A stretch of DNA of 20,696 nt from Candidatus Mnemosynella bozhongmuii. Its GTDB lineage: Archaea; Halobacteriota; Archaeoglobi; Mnemosynellales; Mnemosynellaceae. The first letter of the stretch is position 1, and every line of letters begins with the position of its first letter. Made by a program: the position numbers and the translations under genes. The notes beneath the pieces are model-generated. The model was not told the origin of the DNA. It made no database searches and was given only the letters and a program-made list of their open reading frames with translations. The stretch lies in assembly GCA_014361165.1 (NCBI GenBank), contig JACIWD010000052.1, forward strand, positions 1-20,696. Direction: 5' to 3'. This document shows, piece after piece, positions 15,037 to 20,696 of the stretch.

Positions 15037-16067
15037 TCTGTGCAATATGCGGAAGAGAGACCGAAAAAACCATTGAAGGAATCTGTGTTGATTGCTTCAT
15101 GCAGAGGAACTCGCTTTTTGAGATTTCTCCGGTGATCGAGCTTTTCAGATGTCCGAAGTGCGGCTCATATCTCCACCGGGGCAAATGGGAGTGGATTCCG
15201 GAAGAGGAATCTGTTTTAAGAGCAGTGAGAGAGAGCATATCTGTTTTTGCGGAGCTTGAAAAAGAGAGAGTTGAGGTGGAAGAACACGAAAGAGCTGAGG
15301 GTCATCTGAAGCTCTCTGTGAGGCTTTCCGGAGAGCTTCATGGAATTCGGGTTTCCGAGGAGAAGTTCACGGAGGTGAGGGTGAGAAAGCTTCAGTGCGA
15401 GAGATGCAGCAGAATTTCAGGAGGATACTACGAGGGAATCATCCAGATCAGAGCAGAAAACAGGGAGGTCACAGAAGAAGAACTTGAGAGAATTCTTGAG
15501 AGAATTCAAACAAGCGTTGAGGGTGCTCTTGAGAGAGGGGACAGAAAGGCATTCATCTCGAAGATTGAGAGAAGAAAGGATGGAACAAATGTTTACCTGG
15601 GAAGCAAGAGGCTTGGAAAGAAGATATGCAGAAAACTTGTTGAGGAATTTGGAGGTAAATTCACGGAATCACCCGAGCTTGTGGGAAGAGAAGATGGAAG
15701 GGAGAAATACAGAATAACATATTCCTTCAAACTTCCGAGATTCAGAAAAGGGGATGTAATTGAGCTGAAAGGGAGGGTTCTCGGAGTTTTATCCGAAAAA
15801 GGAGGATACAAATGCGTTGACCTCGAGAGCGGAGATGAGATTCAGATTTCTGAGGAGAGAATGAAGGATGCCAGATTCATCTCATCAGCTTCCCGGGCTC
15901 AGAAAACGATTGTGAGCTACATCAGCGAAGATGTCATGGAGATACTTCATCCGGAGAACTATCATGCGATTACCATTCAGAGACCGAGCTTTGTTGGGAA
16001 GGAGACAAAGGAGATCCGCGTTGTTGTTTTCTCAGACAGGATCTATCCGCTTCCGGAGTGGTTGTGA
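15033..16067 (+). CDS. archaeal NMD3 family protein
   Basis: The 344-residue protein belongs to the NMD3 family; the eukaryotic member is the export adaptor of the large ribosomal subunit, and archaeal ones are thought to act in late large-subunit assembly. The N terminus holds the CxxC pairs of the family: C3/C6, C18/C21, C40/C43 and, after a spacer, C122/C125, expected to bind two zinc ions. Further on are SVEGALERGDRKAFISKIERRKDGTNVYLGS and a C-terminal beta-rich OB/SH3-like part (about 240-340). The eukaryotic export signals at the C terminus are absent, as expected. ATG overlaps the DUF424 stop by four bases. Confidence 0.9.
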   Translation: MICAICGRETEKTIEGICVDCFMQRNSLFEISPVIELFRCPKCGSYLHRGKWEWIPEEESVLRAVRESISVFAELEKERVEVEEHERAEGHLKLSVRLSGELHGIRVSEEKFTEVRVRKLQCERCSRISGGYYEGIIQIRAENREVTEEELERILERIQTSVEGALERGDRKAFISKIERRKDGTNVYLGSKRLGKKICRKLVEEFGGKFTESPELVGREDGREKYRITYSFKLPRFRKGDVIELKGRVLGVLSEKGGYKCVDLESGDEIQISEERMKDARFISSASRAQKTIVSYISEDVMEILHPENYHAITIQRPSFVGKETKEIRVVVFSDRIYPLPEWL

Positions 16068-16867
16068 TGAGCTCCAGAGGGGCTCGAATTCTATCGAACT
16101 TCTGCTCGATTCCTCCTGAGAAGCTTCCGAAAGGCTGGCAGATTCTCGGAGATGTGATAATGGTGAAAGTTTCCGAGGAGCACAAGAGAGAGGTTGGAGA
16201 GGCTCTTCTCAGAATGTATCCGAGAGCAAAGACTGTTCTCAGATATCTCGGGCTTAAGGGAGACATGAGAGAGTCAGTAGTCGAGGTCATTGCCGGAAGC
16301 GGAGAGACCGAGACCATCGTCAGAGAGAACGGCTGTCTCTACATGCTCGACGCCTCAAAAATCATGTTCAGCAAGGGGAATGTTGAGGAGAGAAGAAGGA
16401 TGAGCAGGGTTGGAGAGAATGAGGAGATTGTCGACATGTTCGCAGGAGTCGGGCATCTTTCGATTCCAATTGCGGTTCACTCCAGACCGAAGAGAATTCT
16501 TGCAATCGAGATAAATCCGGTCGCATATGAATATCTGAAGAGGAACATTGAGCTGAACGGGATAAGGTGCATGGAAGCCATACTCGGAGATTGCTCTCAG
16601 GTGACTCCTGAAGGAGAGTTCGACAGAGTTATCATGGGTCACATATATCTGGCGAGAAGATTTCTCTCGAAGGGGATAAGAGCCCTGAAGGAGGAGGGTG
16701 GAATTCTTCACTTTCACGATGTTGCGAGAGACTCATCCGAACCGGTTGAAATTCTGAGGAGAGAGTGTGAGAGGGAGGGAAGAAGAGCAAGGATTCTTGA
16801 AGTCAGAAAAGTGAAGAGTTATGCACCAAGAAGATATCACTATGTGGTGGATGCTGAGATAAGATGA
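16067..16867 (+). CDS. taw2: Trm5/TYW2-type tRNA methyltransferase-fold protein, probably Taw2 (wybutosine pathway)
   Basis: This protein of 266 residues has the short N-terminal region and class I SAM-binding domain of the archaeal Trm5/TYW2 family. Motif I is VDMFAGVGHLSIP (about 122-134), followed by LAIEINPVAYEYLKRNIELNGI. Where Trm5 (m1G37) enzymes have an N-L/P-P-type catalytic motif, this one has VIMGHIYLARRFL, which I associate with TYW2, the enzyme that transfers the aminocarboxypropyl group of SAM to the imidazo-guanosine at tRNA-Phe position 37. I therefore favour Taw2 over Trm5. The ATG at 16067 shares one base with the NMD3 stop and has GGAGTGG five bases upstream; an in-frame GTG at 16058 is less likely. 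It overlaps the next gene by four bases. Confidence 0.78.
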   Translation: MSSRGARILSNFCSIPPEKLPKGWQILGDVIMVKVSEEHKREVGEALLRMYPRAKTVLRYLGLKGDMRESVVEVIAGSGETETIVRENGCLYMLDASKIMFSKGNVEERRRMSRVGENEEIVDMFAGVGHLSIPIAVHSRPKRILAIEINPVAYEYLKRNIELNGIRCMEAILGDCSQVTPEGEFDRVIMGHIYLARRFLSKGIRALKEEGGILHFHDVARDSSEPVEILRRECEREGRRARILEVRKVKSYAPRRYHYVVDAEIR

Positions 16868-18501
16868 GGGAGATAGAGGAGCTTCTCGCGAATGGAGAAG
16901 TTGAGAATGTTGAATTCAAGGAATATCTCACTCCGGAGGTTCACCTCAGAGAGGGCAGAAAGGAGTCGCTTATCTGCCAGATGAATCACAGACTGCTGTG
17001 CGGAAAGGGAACCGCCATCTATGTGATCGGAGTCTCCGACAGGGGAGATCTGAGAGGGATTTCTGAGGAGGATTTCAACAAAACTCTCTTTGTTCTGAGT
17101 TCTCTTGCTTCCGAGCTCGATGCGGAAATCTCTGAAATTGAAAAATACAGAATTGAGGATGGTTACATCGGAACCGTGACCATAAGACAGCGGGAGAGCG
17201 CCAAGGATCATGTGATCATCTGCACTGCGGGTCATGTTGATCACGGGAAGAGCACGCTCATAGCATCTCTGATGACCGGAGAGCCTGATGACGGTTCGGG
17301 AAGAATGAGGGTTTATTTAGATACCCTTCCACATGAAATAGAGAGAGGACTTTCAGCGGAGCTCTCATACGGAATTCTCGGGTTTGATGAGAGTGGAATC
17401 ATAAGGATGAGGAATCCTCTGAACAAGGAGGAAAGAGCTGAACTTGTGAGGAGGGCATCCAAAATCATCTCGTTTGTTGATACCGTCGGTCATGAACCGT
17501 GGTTGAGGACAACAATAAGAGGGATTCTGGGGCAAAAGATAGATTACGGACTTCTTGTTGTCTCCGCAGACCAGGGAGTCACACACATAACCAGAGAGCA
17601 TCTCGGAATAATGCTCGCAATCGAGCTTCCTGTCATCATAGCAATCACGAAGATTGACAGAGTTTCAGAGGAGAGAGCTGAGGCTGTTGAGGAGGAAATT
17701 CAGAGAATTCTCAAAAGAGTTGGAAGAATTCCGATTAAGGTCAGAGGGAGGGAAGATGCCAGGAGAGCTGCCAGGATGCTTCTCGAAGACCCGATAATTC
17801 CGATAGTGAGAACCTCCGCGGTCACAGGGGAGGGCATGGAGATTCTTGAGGAGCTTCTCAGGAATCTGATAAAGAGGAACATAAGAGTTAAGGAGCCGTT
17901 CAGGATGTATGTTGACAAGGTTTACAACATCTCCGGAGTTGGGGTTGTTGTCAGCGGAACAATCTCTCAGGGTTCGGTTAGAGTTGGAGATGTTCTCGAA
18001 CTCGGTCCAATGAGCGACGGGAGCTTCAGAAAGGTCAGGGTTTCATCAATTGAAATTCACCACTACAGTGTCAGAGAGGCACGGGCAGGAGATATTGTTG
18101 GAATCGCAGTTAAGGGAGTTGGGAGAGATGAAATCAGAAGAGGGATGGTGCTTGTTGAGAAGGGCAGAGCGGTCAGAGAGTTTCTTGCCGAGGTTGTAAT
18201 TCTGAATCATCCAACCTGCATCATGCGGGGTTATGAGCCGGTTGTTCACATGGACACAATCTCGGAGAGTGTGATTTTTGAGGAGATGGATAGGGAATAC
18301 CTGAAGGCTGGAGAGAGGGCTCTCGTAAAATTAAGGTTTAAATTCCATCCGCAATATATTTATGAGGGGCAAAAGTTCATATTCAGAGAGGGTAAAACCA
18401 AGGGGATCGGAAGAGTGGTTGCCGTCGTAGCTCAGCAGGAAGAGCGGGTGACTCGTAATCACCAGGTCGAGGGTTCAAATCCCTCCGACGGCTTAAATTA
18501 A
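16864..18501 (+). CDS. GTPBP1/2-like translational GTPase whose frame runs through a tRNA gene
   Basis: The 545-residue product is an archaeal relative of GTPBP1/GTPBP2 (EF-Tu-like). An N-terminal domain (1-118) starts NVEFKEYLTPEVH and has a CQMNHRLLCGKGTAIYVIGV segment, recalling AlbA/Schlafen-like folds. The GTPase has G1 GHVDHGKST (123-131), G3 DTVGH (206-210) and G4 TKID (262-265), then two beta-barrel domains (about 355-519). Family members end near IFREGKTKGIGRVV; here no stop follows, and codons 520-545 are read from the tRNA-Thr gene (18421-18493) and its 3' flank. Animal homologues act in ribosome rescue and mRNA decay. ATG overlaps the preceding stop by four bases. Confidence 0.88.
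   Translation: MREIEELLANGEVENVEFKEYLTPEVHLREGRKESLICQMNHRLLCGKGTAIYVIGVSDRGDLRGISEEDFNKTLFVLSSLASELDAEISEIEKYRIEDGYIGTVTIRQRESAKDHVIICTAGHVDHGKSTLIASLMTGEPDDGSGRMRVYLDTLPHEIERGLSAELSYGILGFDESGIIRMRNPLNKEERAELVRRASKIISFVDTVGHEPWLRTTIRGILGQKIDYGLLVVSADQGVTHITREHLGIMLAIELPVIIAITKIDRVSEERAEAVEEEIQRILKRVGRIPIKVRGREDARRAARMLLEDPIIPIVRTSAVTGEGMEILEELLRNLIKRNIRVKEPFRMYVDKVYNISGVGVVVSGTISQGSVRVGDVLELGPMSDGSFRKVRVSSIEIHHYSVREARAGDIVGIAVKGVGRDEIRRGMVLVEKGRAVREFLAEVVILNHPTCIMRGYEPVVHMDTISESVIFEEMDREYLKAGERALVKLRFKFHPQYIYEGQKFIFREGKTKGIGRVVAVVAQQEERVTRNHQVEGSNPSDGLN
18353..18364 (+). promoter_or_regulatory. possible TATA element for the tRNA, inside the GTPase gene
   Basis: AATATATTTATG is the most TATA-like sequence upstream of the tRNA-Thr gene and lies about 60 bases before its first base; the predicted start of transcription would leave a 5' leader of roughly 36 bases. 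It falls within coding sequence, which has to encode QYIYEG there. Another AT-rich block, GTTTAAATT, lies at 18336-18344. The tRNA might instead be cut from the operon transcript. Confidence 0.3.
18421..18493 (+). tRNA. tRNA-Thr (anticodon CGT)
   Basis: A full 73-nt cloverleaf can be drawn: acceptor stem GCCGTCG/CGACGGC, D stem GCTC/GAGC with loop AGCAGGAA, anticodon stem GGTGA/TCACC with loop CTCGTAA (anticodon CGT, reading ACG), five-base variable loop AGGTC, T stem GAGGG/CCCTC with loop TTCAAAT, and discriminator T at 18493. A discriminator U is usual for archaeal tRNA-Thr. All stems are fully paired. The 3' CCA is not encoded. There is no intron. The gene lies wholly inside the 3' end of the GTPase reading frame on the same strand. 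Confidence 0.97.
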
Positions 18502-18514
18502 AACTTTCAAACCC

Positions 18515-18524
18515 TTATTTTTTT
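18515..18524 (+). terminator. T-run after the tRNA, probable archaeal terminator
   Basis: TTATTTTTTT lies 22 bases after the tRNA-Thr and 14 bases past the GTPase stop codon. Runs of T without a required hairpin end transcription in archaea, so this is the likely end for the tRNA and the long operon before it. Confidence 0.55.
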
Positions 18525-18566
18525 AACGTGGAGATCAGTTCAATCCATTTGCATTTTTAATTTCCC

Positions 18567-18607
18567 TGTGGTTTTCCGGTTCAAAAAACCACATTCATTC
18601 GTTTTTT
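18567..18607 (+). terminator. 9-bp hairpin followed by a T-run, second terminator or regulatory structure
   Basis: TGTGGTTTT (18567-18575) and AAAACCACA (18585-18593) are perfect inverted repeats separated by nine bases; a run of six T follows at 18602-18607. It lies between the tRNA and the glycosyltransferase gene, within the 224-base AT-rich gap. It could be a backup terminator or a protein-binding palindrome. The structure is seen; the role is inferred. Confidence 0.45.
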
Positions 18608-18652
18608 GATTGGAAAATTTTTACTCTATCTCCTCTCGAAAATGATAAAATT

Positions 18653-18712
18653 AAATTTATATGGTTTCGACAACCAGGACATCATGAGAATTTGATTTTT
18701 GCTCACGGAGGT
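18653..18712 (+). promoter_or_regulatory. promoter and ribosome binding site of the glycosyltransferase gene
   Basis: AATTTATATGG (18653-18663) is a good TATA element with an A-rich BRE-like stretch before it; transcription would start near 18685. GGAGGT at 18707-18712, five bases ahead of the ATG at 18718, is the strongest Shine-Dalgarno sequence in the window and fixes that start. The leader is therefore about 30 bases, unlike the leaderless genes to the left. Confidence 0.6.
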
Positions 18713-18717
18713 AAATC

Positions 18718-19767
18718 ATGAAAATAGCCTACGTAACTCCGAGATTCTACCCAGATATCGGGGGAGTGGAAACACATGTTTACGAGATTGCAAGGAGAAT
18801 TGCGAGGGAATTCGAAGTGGAGGTTTTAACAACTGACTCAGCAGGAAAGCTTCCCGAAGTTGAGGAAATTGAGGATTTGAAGATAAGGCGTTTCAGATCT
18901 CTCGCACCTAGCGATGCCTACTTCTTCTCCCCTTCTCTGCGAAGATTCCTGAAGGAGCATGCGAAGGATTATGATCTGATTCATGCGCACAACTTCCATG
19001 CTCTGCCTGCCTTTTACGCCGGAATTTCGAAGCCGAGAAGATTTGTTTTAACCCCTCATTATCACGGACACGGGCACAGCTTCTTCAGAAACCTTCTTTT
19101 CAGATTCTACAAAATTTACGCTGGAAAGATTTTCGAATTCGCAGACGCTGTGATCTGCGTTTCGGAATTCGAAAAAGAGCTGGTTTTGAGAGACTTTAAG
19201 GTTAAAGGAGTTGTGGAAGTGATTCCGAATGGTGTTAACTTCGATTTCATGGAGAAAAAGAAGAAGGAGAAGAAAATCCTCTTTGTCGGAAGGATTGAGA
19301 AATACAAAGGGCTGGAGTTTGTGGTCAAAGCCTTGGAATACCTGCCAGAATTCGAGCTTGAAGTTGTTGGAAAAGGAAGCTACAAGCCCAAGATCGTGAA
19401 GCTCGCGAAAAGATTGGGTGTTCTGGATAGAATAAAATTTTCCCAAGATTTGAGCAGAGAAGAACTCGTTCAGAAATACGCAGAGGCGAGCGTCCTCGTT
19501 CTGCCCTCGAAGTTCGAAGCCTATGGTCTGGTGGTGGCTGAAGCTCTGGCAAGCAGGACTCCCTGCGTTGTCGCCAAAACTTCCGCTCTGGCTGAATGGA
19601 TCGATGATAAGAATGTTTTCGGGATAGATTACCCACCGGATCCGAGAAAGTTGGCAGAACTGATTGAGAGAGCTTCGAAGGTTGAGGTTGAGGATGTCAA
19701 TATTCCAAGCTGGGATGAGGTTGCGGAAAGATTGATTGAAGTTTATCGCACGCTAGATAGCCGTTAA
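18718..19767 (+). CDS. GT4-family glycosyltransferase (GT-B fold)
   Basis: The 349-residue protein is a retaining GT-B glycosyltransferase. The N-terminal domain begins MKIAYVTPRFYPDIGGVETH, with the Gly-rich loop that contacts the acceptor side, and has the DLIHAHNFHAL and HYHGHGH segments. The C-terminal domain starts near IPNGVNFD, then ILFVGRIEKYKGLEFVVKAL, and contains the donor-binding E-x7-E motif E267-AYGLVVA-E275. There is no membrane helix, so it acts on the cytoplasmic side. The sugar and acceptor are unknown; protein N-glycan, lipid glycan or surface polysaccharide are all possible. It is transcribed alone from its own promoter, downstream of the tRNA, and uses more AAA, TTT and TTG codons than the genes to the left. 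Confidence 0.92.
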   Translation: MKIAYVTPRFYPDIGGVETHVYEIARRIAREFEVEVLTTDSAGKLPEVEEIEDLKIRRFRSLAPSDAYFFSPSLRRFLKEHAKDYDLIHAHNFHALPAFYAGISKPRRFVLTPHYHGHGHSFFRNLLFRFYKIYAGKIFEFADAVICVSEFEKELVLRDFKVKGVVEVIPNGVNFDFMEKKKKEKKILFVGRIEKYKGLEFVVKALEYLPEFELEVVGKGSYKPKIVKLAKRLGVLDRIKFSQDLSREELVQKYAEASVLVLPSKFEAYGLVVAEALASRTPCVVAKTSALAEWIDDKNVFGIDYPPDPRKLAELIERASKVEVEDVNIPSWDEVAERLIEVYRTLDSR

Positions 19768-19810
19768 AATCTTCGCAAATCTTTTGTGCCACTTCAAACT
19801 GCCCGAAAAG

Positions 19811-19820
19811 GTATTTATGT
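19811..19820 (+). promoter_or_regulatory. TATA element of the broken vapBC pair
   Basis: GTATTTATGT is centred 27 bases before the ATG at 19842, the spacing for a leaderless archaeal mRNA; no Shine-Dalgarno sequence is seen. The promoter seems intact although both genes behind it are damaged. Confidence 0.5.
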
Positions 19821-19841
19821 TCTTGGGATTAATAGGAAAGC

Positions 19842-20041
19842 ATGGGAAAAATAATCCAGATAGAAGTCCCCGAAGGCTTGGAAAAAGAGTTCGTAGATAC
19901 CTTAAAAGAGCTCGTGGAAACTGCAAAAACCGTTCTTCTCGTGAAAATAGTTGAAAAGTCAGATTGACGGAAGATCAGGCTGAAAAAATAGCTGAAGAAA
20001 TTAAAGCAGGCGTCGCAAGCAGGCATGAAAATAATAGTTGA
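19842..20041 (+). pseudogene. VapB-type antitoxin gene with a frameshift
   Basis: The frame starting at the ATG at 19842 gives MGKIIQIEVPEGLEKEF and stops after 41 codons at 19965-19967. In the -1 frame the expected rest of an archaeal VapB antitoxin follows at once: VRLTEDQAEKIAEEIKAG, ending at 20039-20041. One additional A in the run GAAAAG at 19953-19958 would join both into a 66-residue protein of normal size that overlaps the toxin start by 17 bases. The antitoxin is therefore interrupted by a single-base loss, either real or a homopolymer sequencing error. The N-terminal half should hold the DNA-binding strand and the missing half the toxin-binding helix. Confidence 0.72.
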
Positions 20042-20403
20042 CACGAACATCGTAATTGGAACTTTGATTAAGAGGTCAGGATTGCTGTTTACATTCCTAA
20101 AAATTTGCAATCGATGTGTTGCTCGAACGCATAAAGCTCGTCCCGAAAAACGAGTACGAAGATAAAATAAATGAAGCCAAAGAAATTGCCAAAAGCTTCG
20201 ATCATAAGGATTATCCATTCATCGCTTTATCTTTAAAGCTTAATGCTCCCATTTGGACTGGAGATAAGGAGATGATCAGATACAGTTTTAAGAGCGGCAA
20301 ATTTTTGGCTTTGGACACTCAGGCAGTTGAAGAGCTTACCAGAGGTAAAAAGCTCGAAGAGGTTTTGGAAGATTTGAAGAAAAGATATTCAGAGCAGATT
20401 TAA
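20025..20403 (+). pseudogene. VapC-type PIN-domain toxin, frameshifted and internally shortened
   Basis: The ATG at 20025 begins MKIIVDTNIVIGTLIKRSG, the N terminus of a PIN-domain ribonuclease with its first metal-binding Asp (D6). After about 25 codons the frame goes wrong; the +1 frame, open from 20101, continues FAIDVLLERIKLVPKNEYED and then the C-terminal half SFDHKDYPFIALSLKLNAPIWTGDKEM with the later acidic residues. Removing one A from the run at 20099-20103 would fuse the halves into about 125 residues, still some 30-50 shorter than usual, and the central helices with the second conserved acidic residue are missing. I read it as a decayed toxin with an internal deletion. The 3' half alone is open from a GTG at 20116. 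Confidence 0.7.
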
Positions 20404-20550
20404 ACTAACCCATACAAATTCGTTAATTGAATTACCTTTAAAACATCTTAAACATCAAGGTTTTTAATCATGATATTGAGTAAAAGATTCCATATGCTGA
20501 TGTGTGTAACCACCAATTGTTAGACAGGTATGCTAATACGCTTTAGTAAT
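20404..20550. other. 147-base AT-rich gap between the two toxin-antitoxin loci
   Basis: No gene is supported here: the only short frame (ATG at 20469-20471) ends after 17 codons. Several A/T-rich blocks such as ACCTTTAAAAC (about 20432-20442) and GTTTTTAATC (20460-20469) could be promoter elements, but none is at the right distance to settle the start of the next gene. Confidence 0.4.
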
Positions 20551-20696
20551 ATGACCAATGTTGTCAGCTTCAAGATACCTCCCGAGCTTAAGAAGAGAAT
20601 GAAGGAGATCGACATCAACTGGAGTGAGGAAATCAGAAAGTCCATCGAAGCCAAAATTATAGAATACAGGAAGAAGAAGGCTTTGGAGGAAATTAA
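20551..20696 (+). CDS. small VapB-like antitoxin, 3' partial
   Basis: From the ATG at 20551 the frame is open to the window edge and gives MTNVVSFKIPPELKKRMKEI, then a WSEEIRKSIEAKI stretch and a basic helix YRKKKALEE, 48 complete codons. A short beta strand followed by two helices, with the SF-K-PPELK-RM pattern and a Trp-Ser-Glu-Glu-Ile motif, is typical of ribbon-helix-helix VapB antitoxins of archaea. An in-frame ATG at 20530 would add seven residues without similarity. The partner toxin, if present, lies beyond the window. The gene is unrelated in sequence to the broken antitoxin at 19842. Confidence 0.72.
   Translation, partial: MTNVVSFKIPPELKKRMKEIDINWSEEIRKSIEAKIIEYRKKKALEEI

Noticed and set aside
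15484..15520. Short tandem repeat GAGAGAATTCTTGAGAGAATTCA in the NMD3 gene
   Set aside because: It encodes part of a Glu/Arg-rich helix and fits the general purine-rich codon use of this genome; no sign of a mobile or regulatory repeat.
18421..18501. Genuine conserved C-terminal domain of the GTPase in the last 26 codons
   Set aside because: The peptide is exactly the translation of a tRNA cloverleaf with fully paired stems, so the tRNA explains the sequence.
18576..18590. GGTTCAAA after the tRNA as a remnant attachment-site copy of the T loop
   Set aside because: Only about eight bases match the tRNA and they sit in the loop of a hairpin; too short to be told from chance.
1..20696. CRISPR array or insertion sequence
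   Set aside because: I looked for regularly spaced repeats and for transposase motifs with flanking inverted repeats on both strands and saw none.

Overview
The window looks like chromosomal DNA of a thermophilic euryarchaeon, most likely of the Archaeoglobales. The basis is a set of archaeal information-processing genes (MCM helicase, aIF2-beta, archaeal NMD3, a Trm5/TYW2-type methyltransferase, archaeal RNase Z, a TrmB-family regulator), archaeal TATA boxes about 25-27 nt ahead of several starts, arginine codons that are mostly AGA/AGG, and proteins rich in Glu, Lys and Arg. The order-level placement is inference; no rRNA is present to confirm it.

Left part (1-7063). A 5'-truncated DUF763 gene converges on a minus-strand operon that reads PFL-family (DUF711/UPF0210) protein -> RNase Z -> small unknown protein -> MoaB. 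Divergent from the PFL gene is its usual partner, a small ACT-domain protein. A second minus-strand operon reads TrmB-type regulator -> THUMP-domain tRNA m2G10 methyltransferase -> DUF1152 protein, with overlapping genes.

Middle part (7064-18493). Divergent from the regulator is a plus-strand run: a secreted and anchored protein of beta-sandwich repeats, an RND/MMPL exporter, a TatD-like metal hydrolase, and MCM helicase. An imperfect palindrome and a TATA box lie in the divergent promoter. The MCM gene carries a 169-residue mini-intein. After a probable internal promoter comes a translation cluster: aIF2-beta, DUF424, NMD3, Taw2-like tRNA methyltransferase homologue, and a GTPBP1/2-like GTPase. 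The last reading frame has no stop before a complete tRNA-Thr(CGT) gene and reads through all of it, ending only 8 bases past the tRNA.

Right part (18494-20696). Past the tRNA the sequence becomes more A+T-rich and looks accessory: a hairpin with T-runs, a GT4 glycosyltransferase with its own promoter and strong ribosome binding site, a decayed VapBC toxin-antitoxin pair (frameshifted antitoxin; toxin with a frameshift and a probable internal deletion), and the start of another small antitoxin-like gene cut by the window edge. The tRNA thus marks a core/accessory boundary, though no integrase or duplicated attachment site is visible.

The most noteworthy items are the GTPase gene that runs through the tRNA gene, the Ser1 mini-intein in MCM, the TrmB/beta-sandwich/RND divergent unit with a candidate operator, and the TatD-like protein with a lysine where a bridging acidic ligand is expected.
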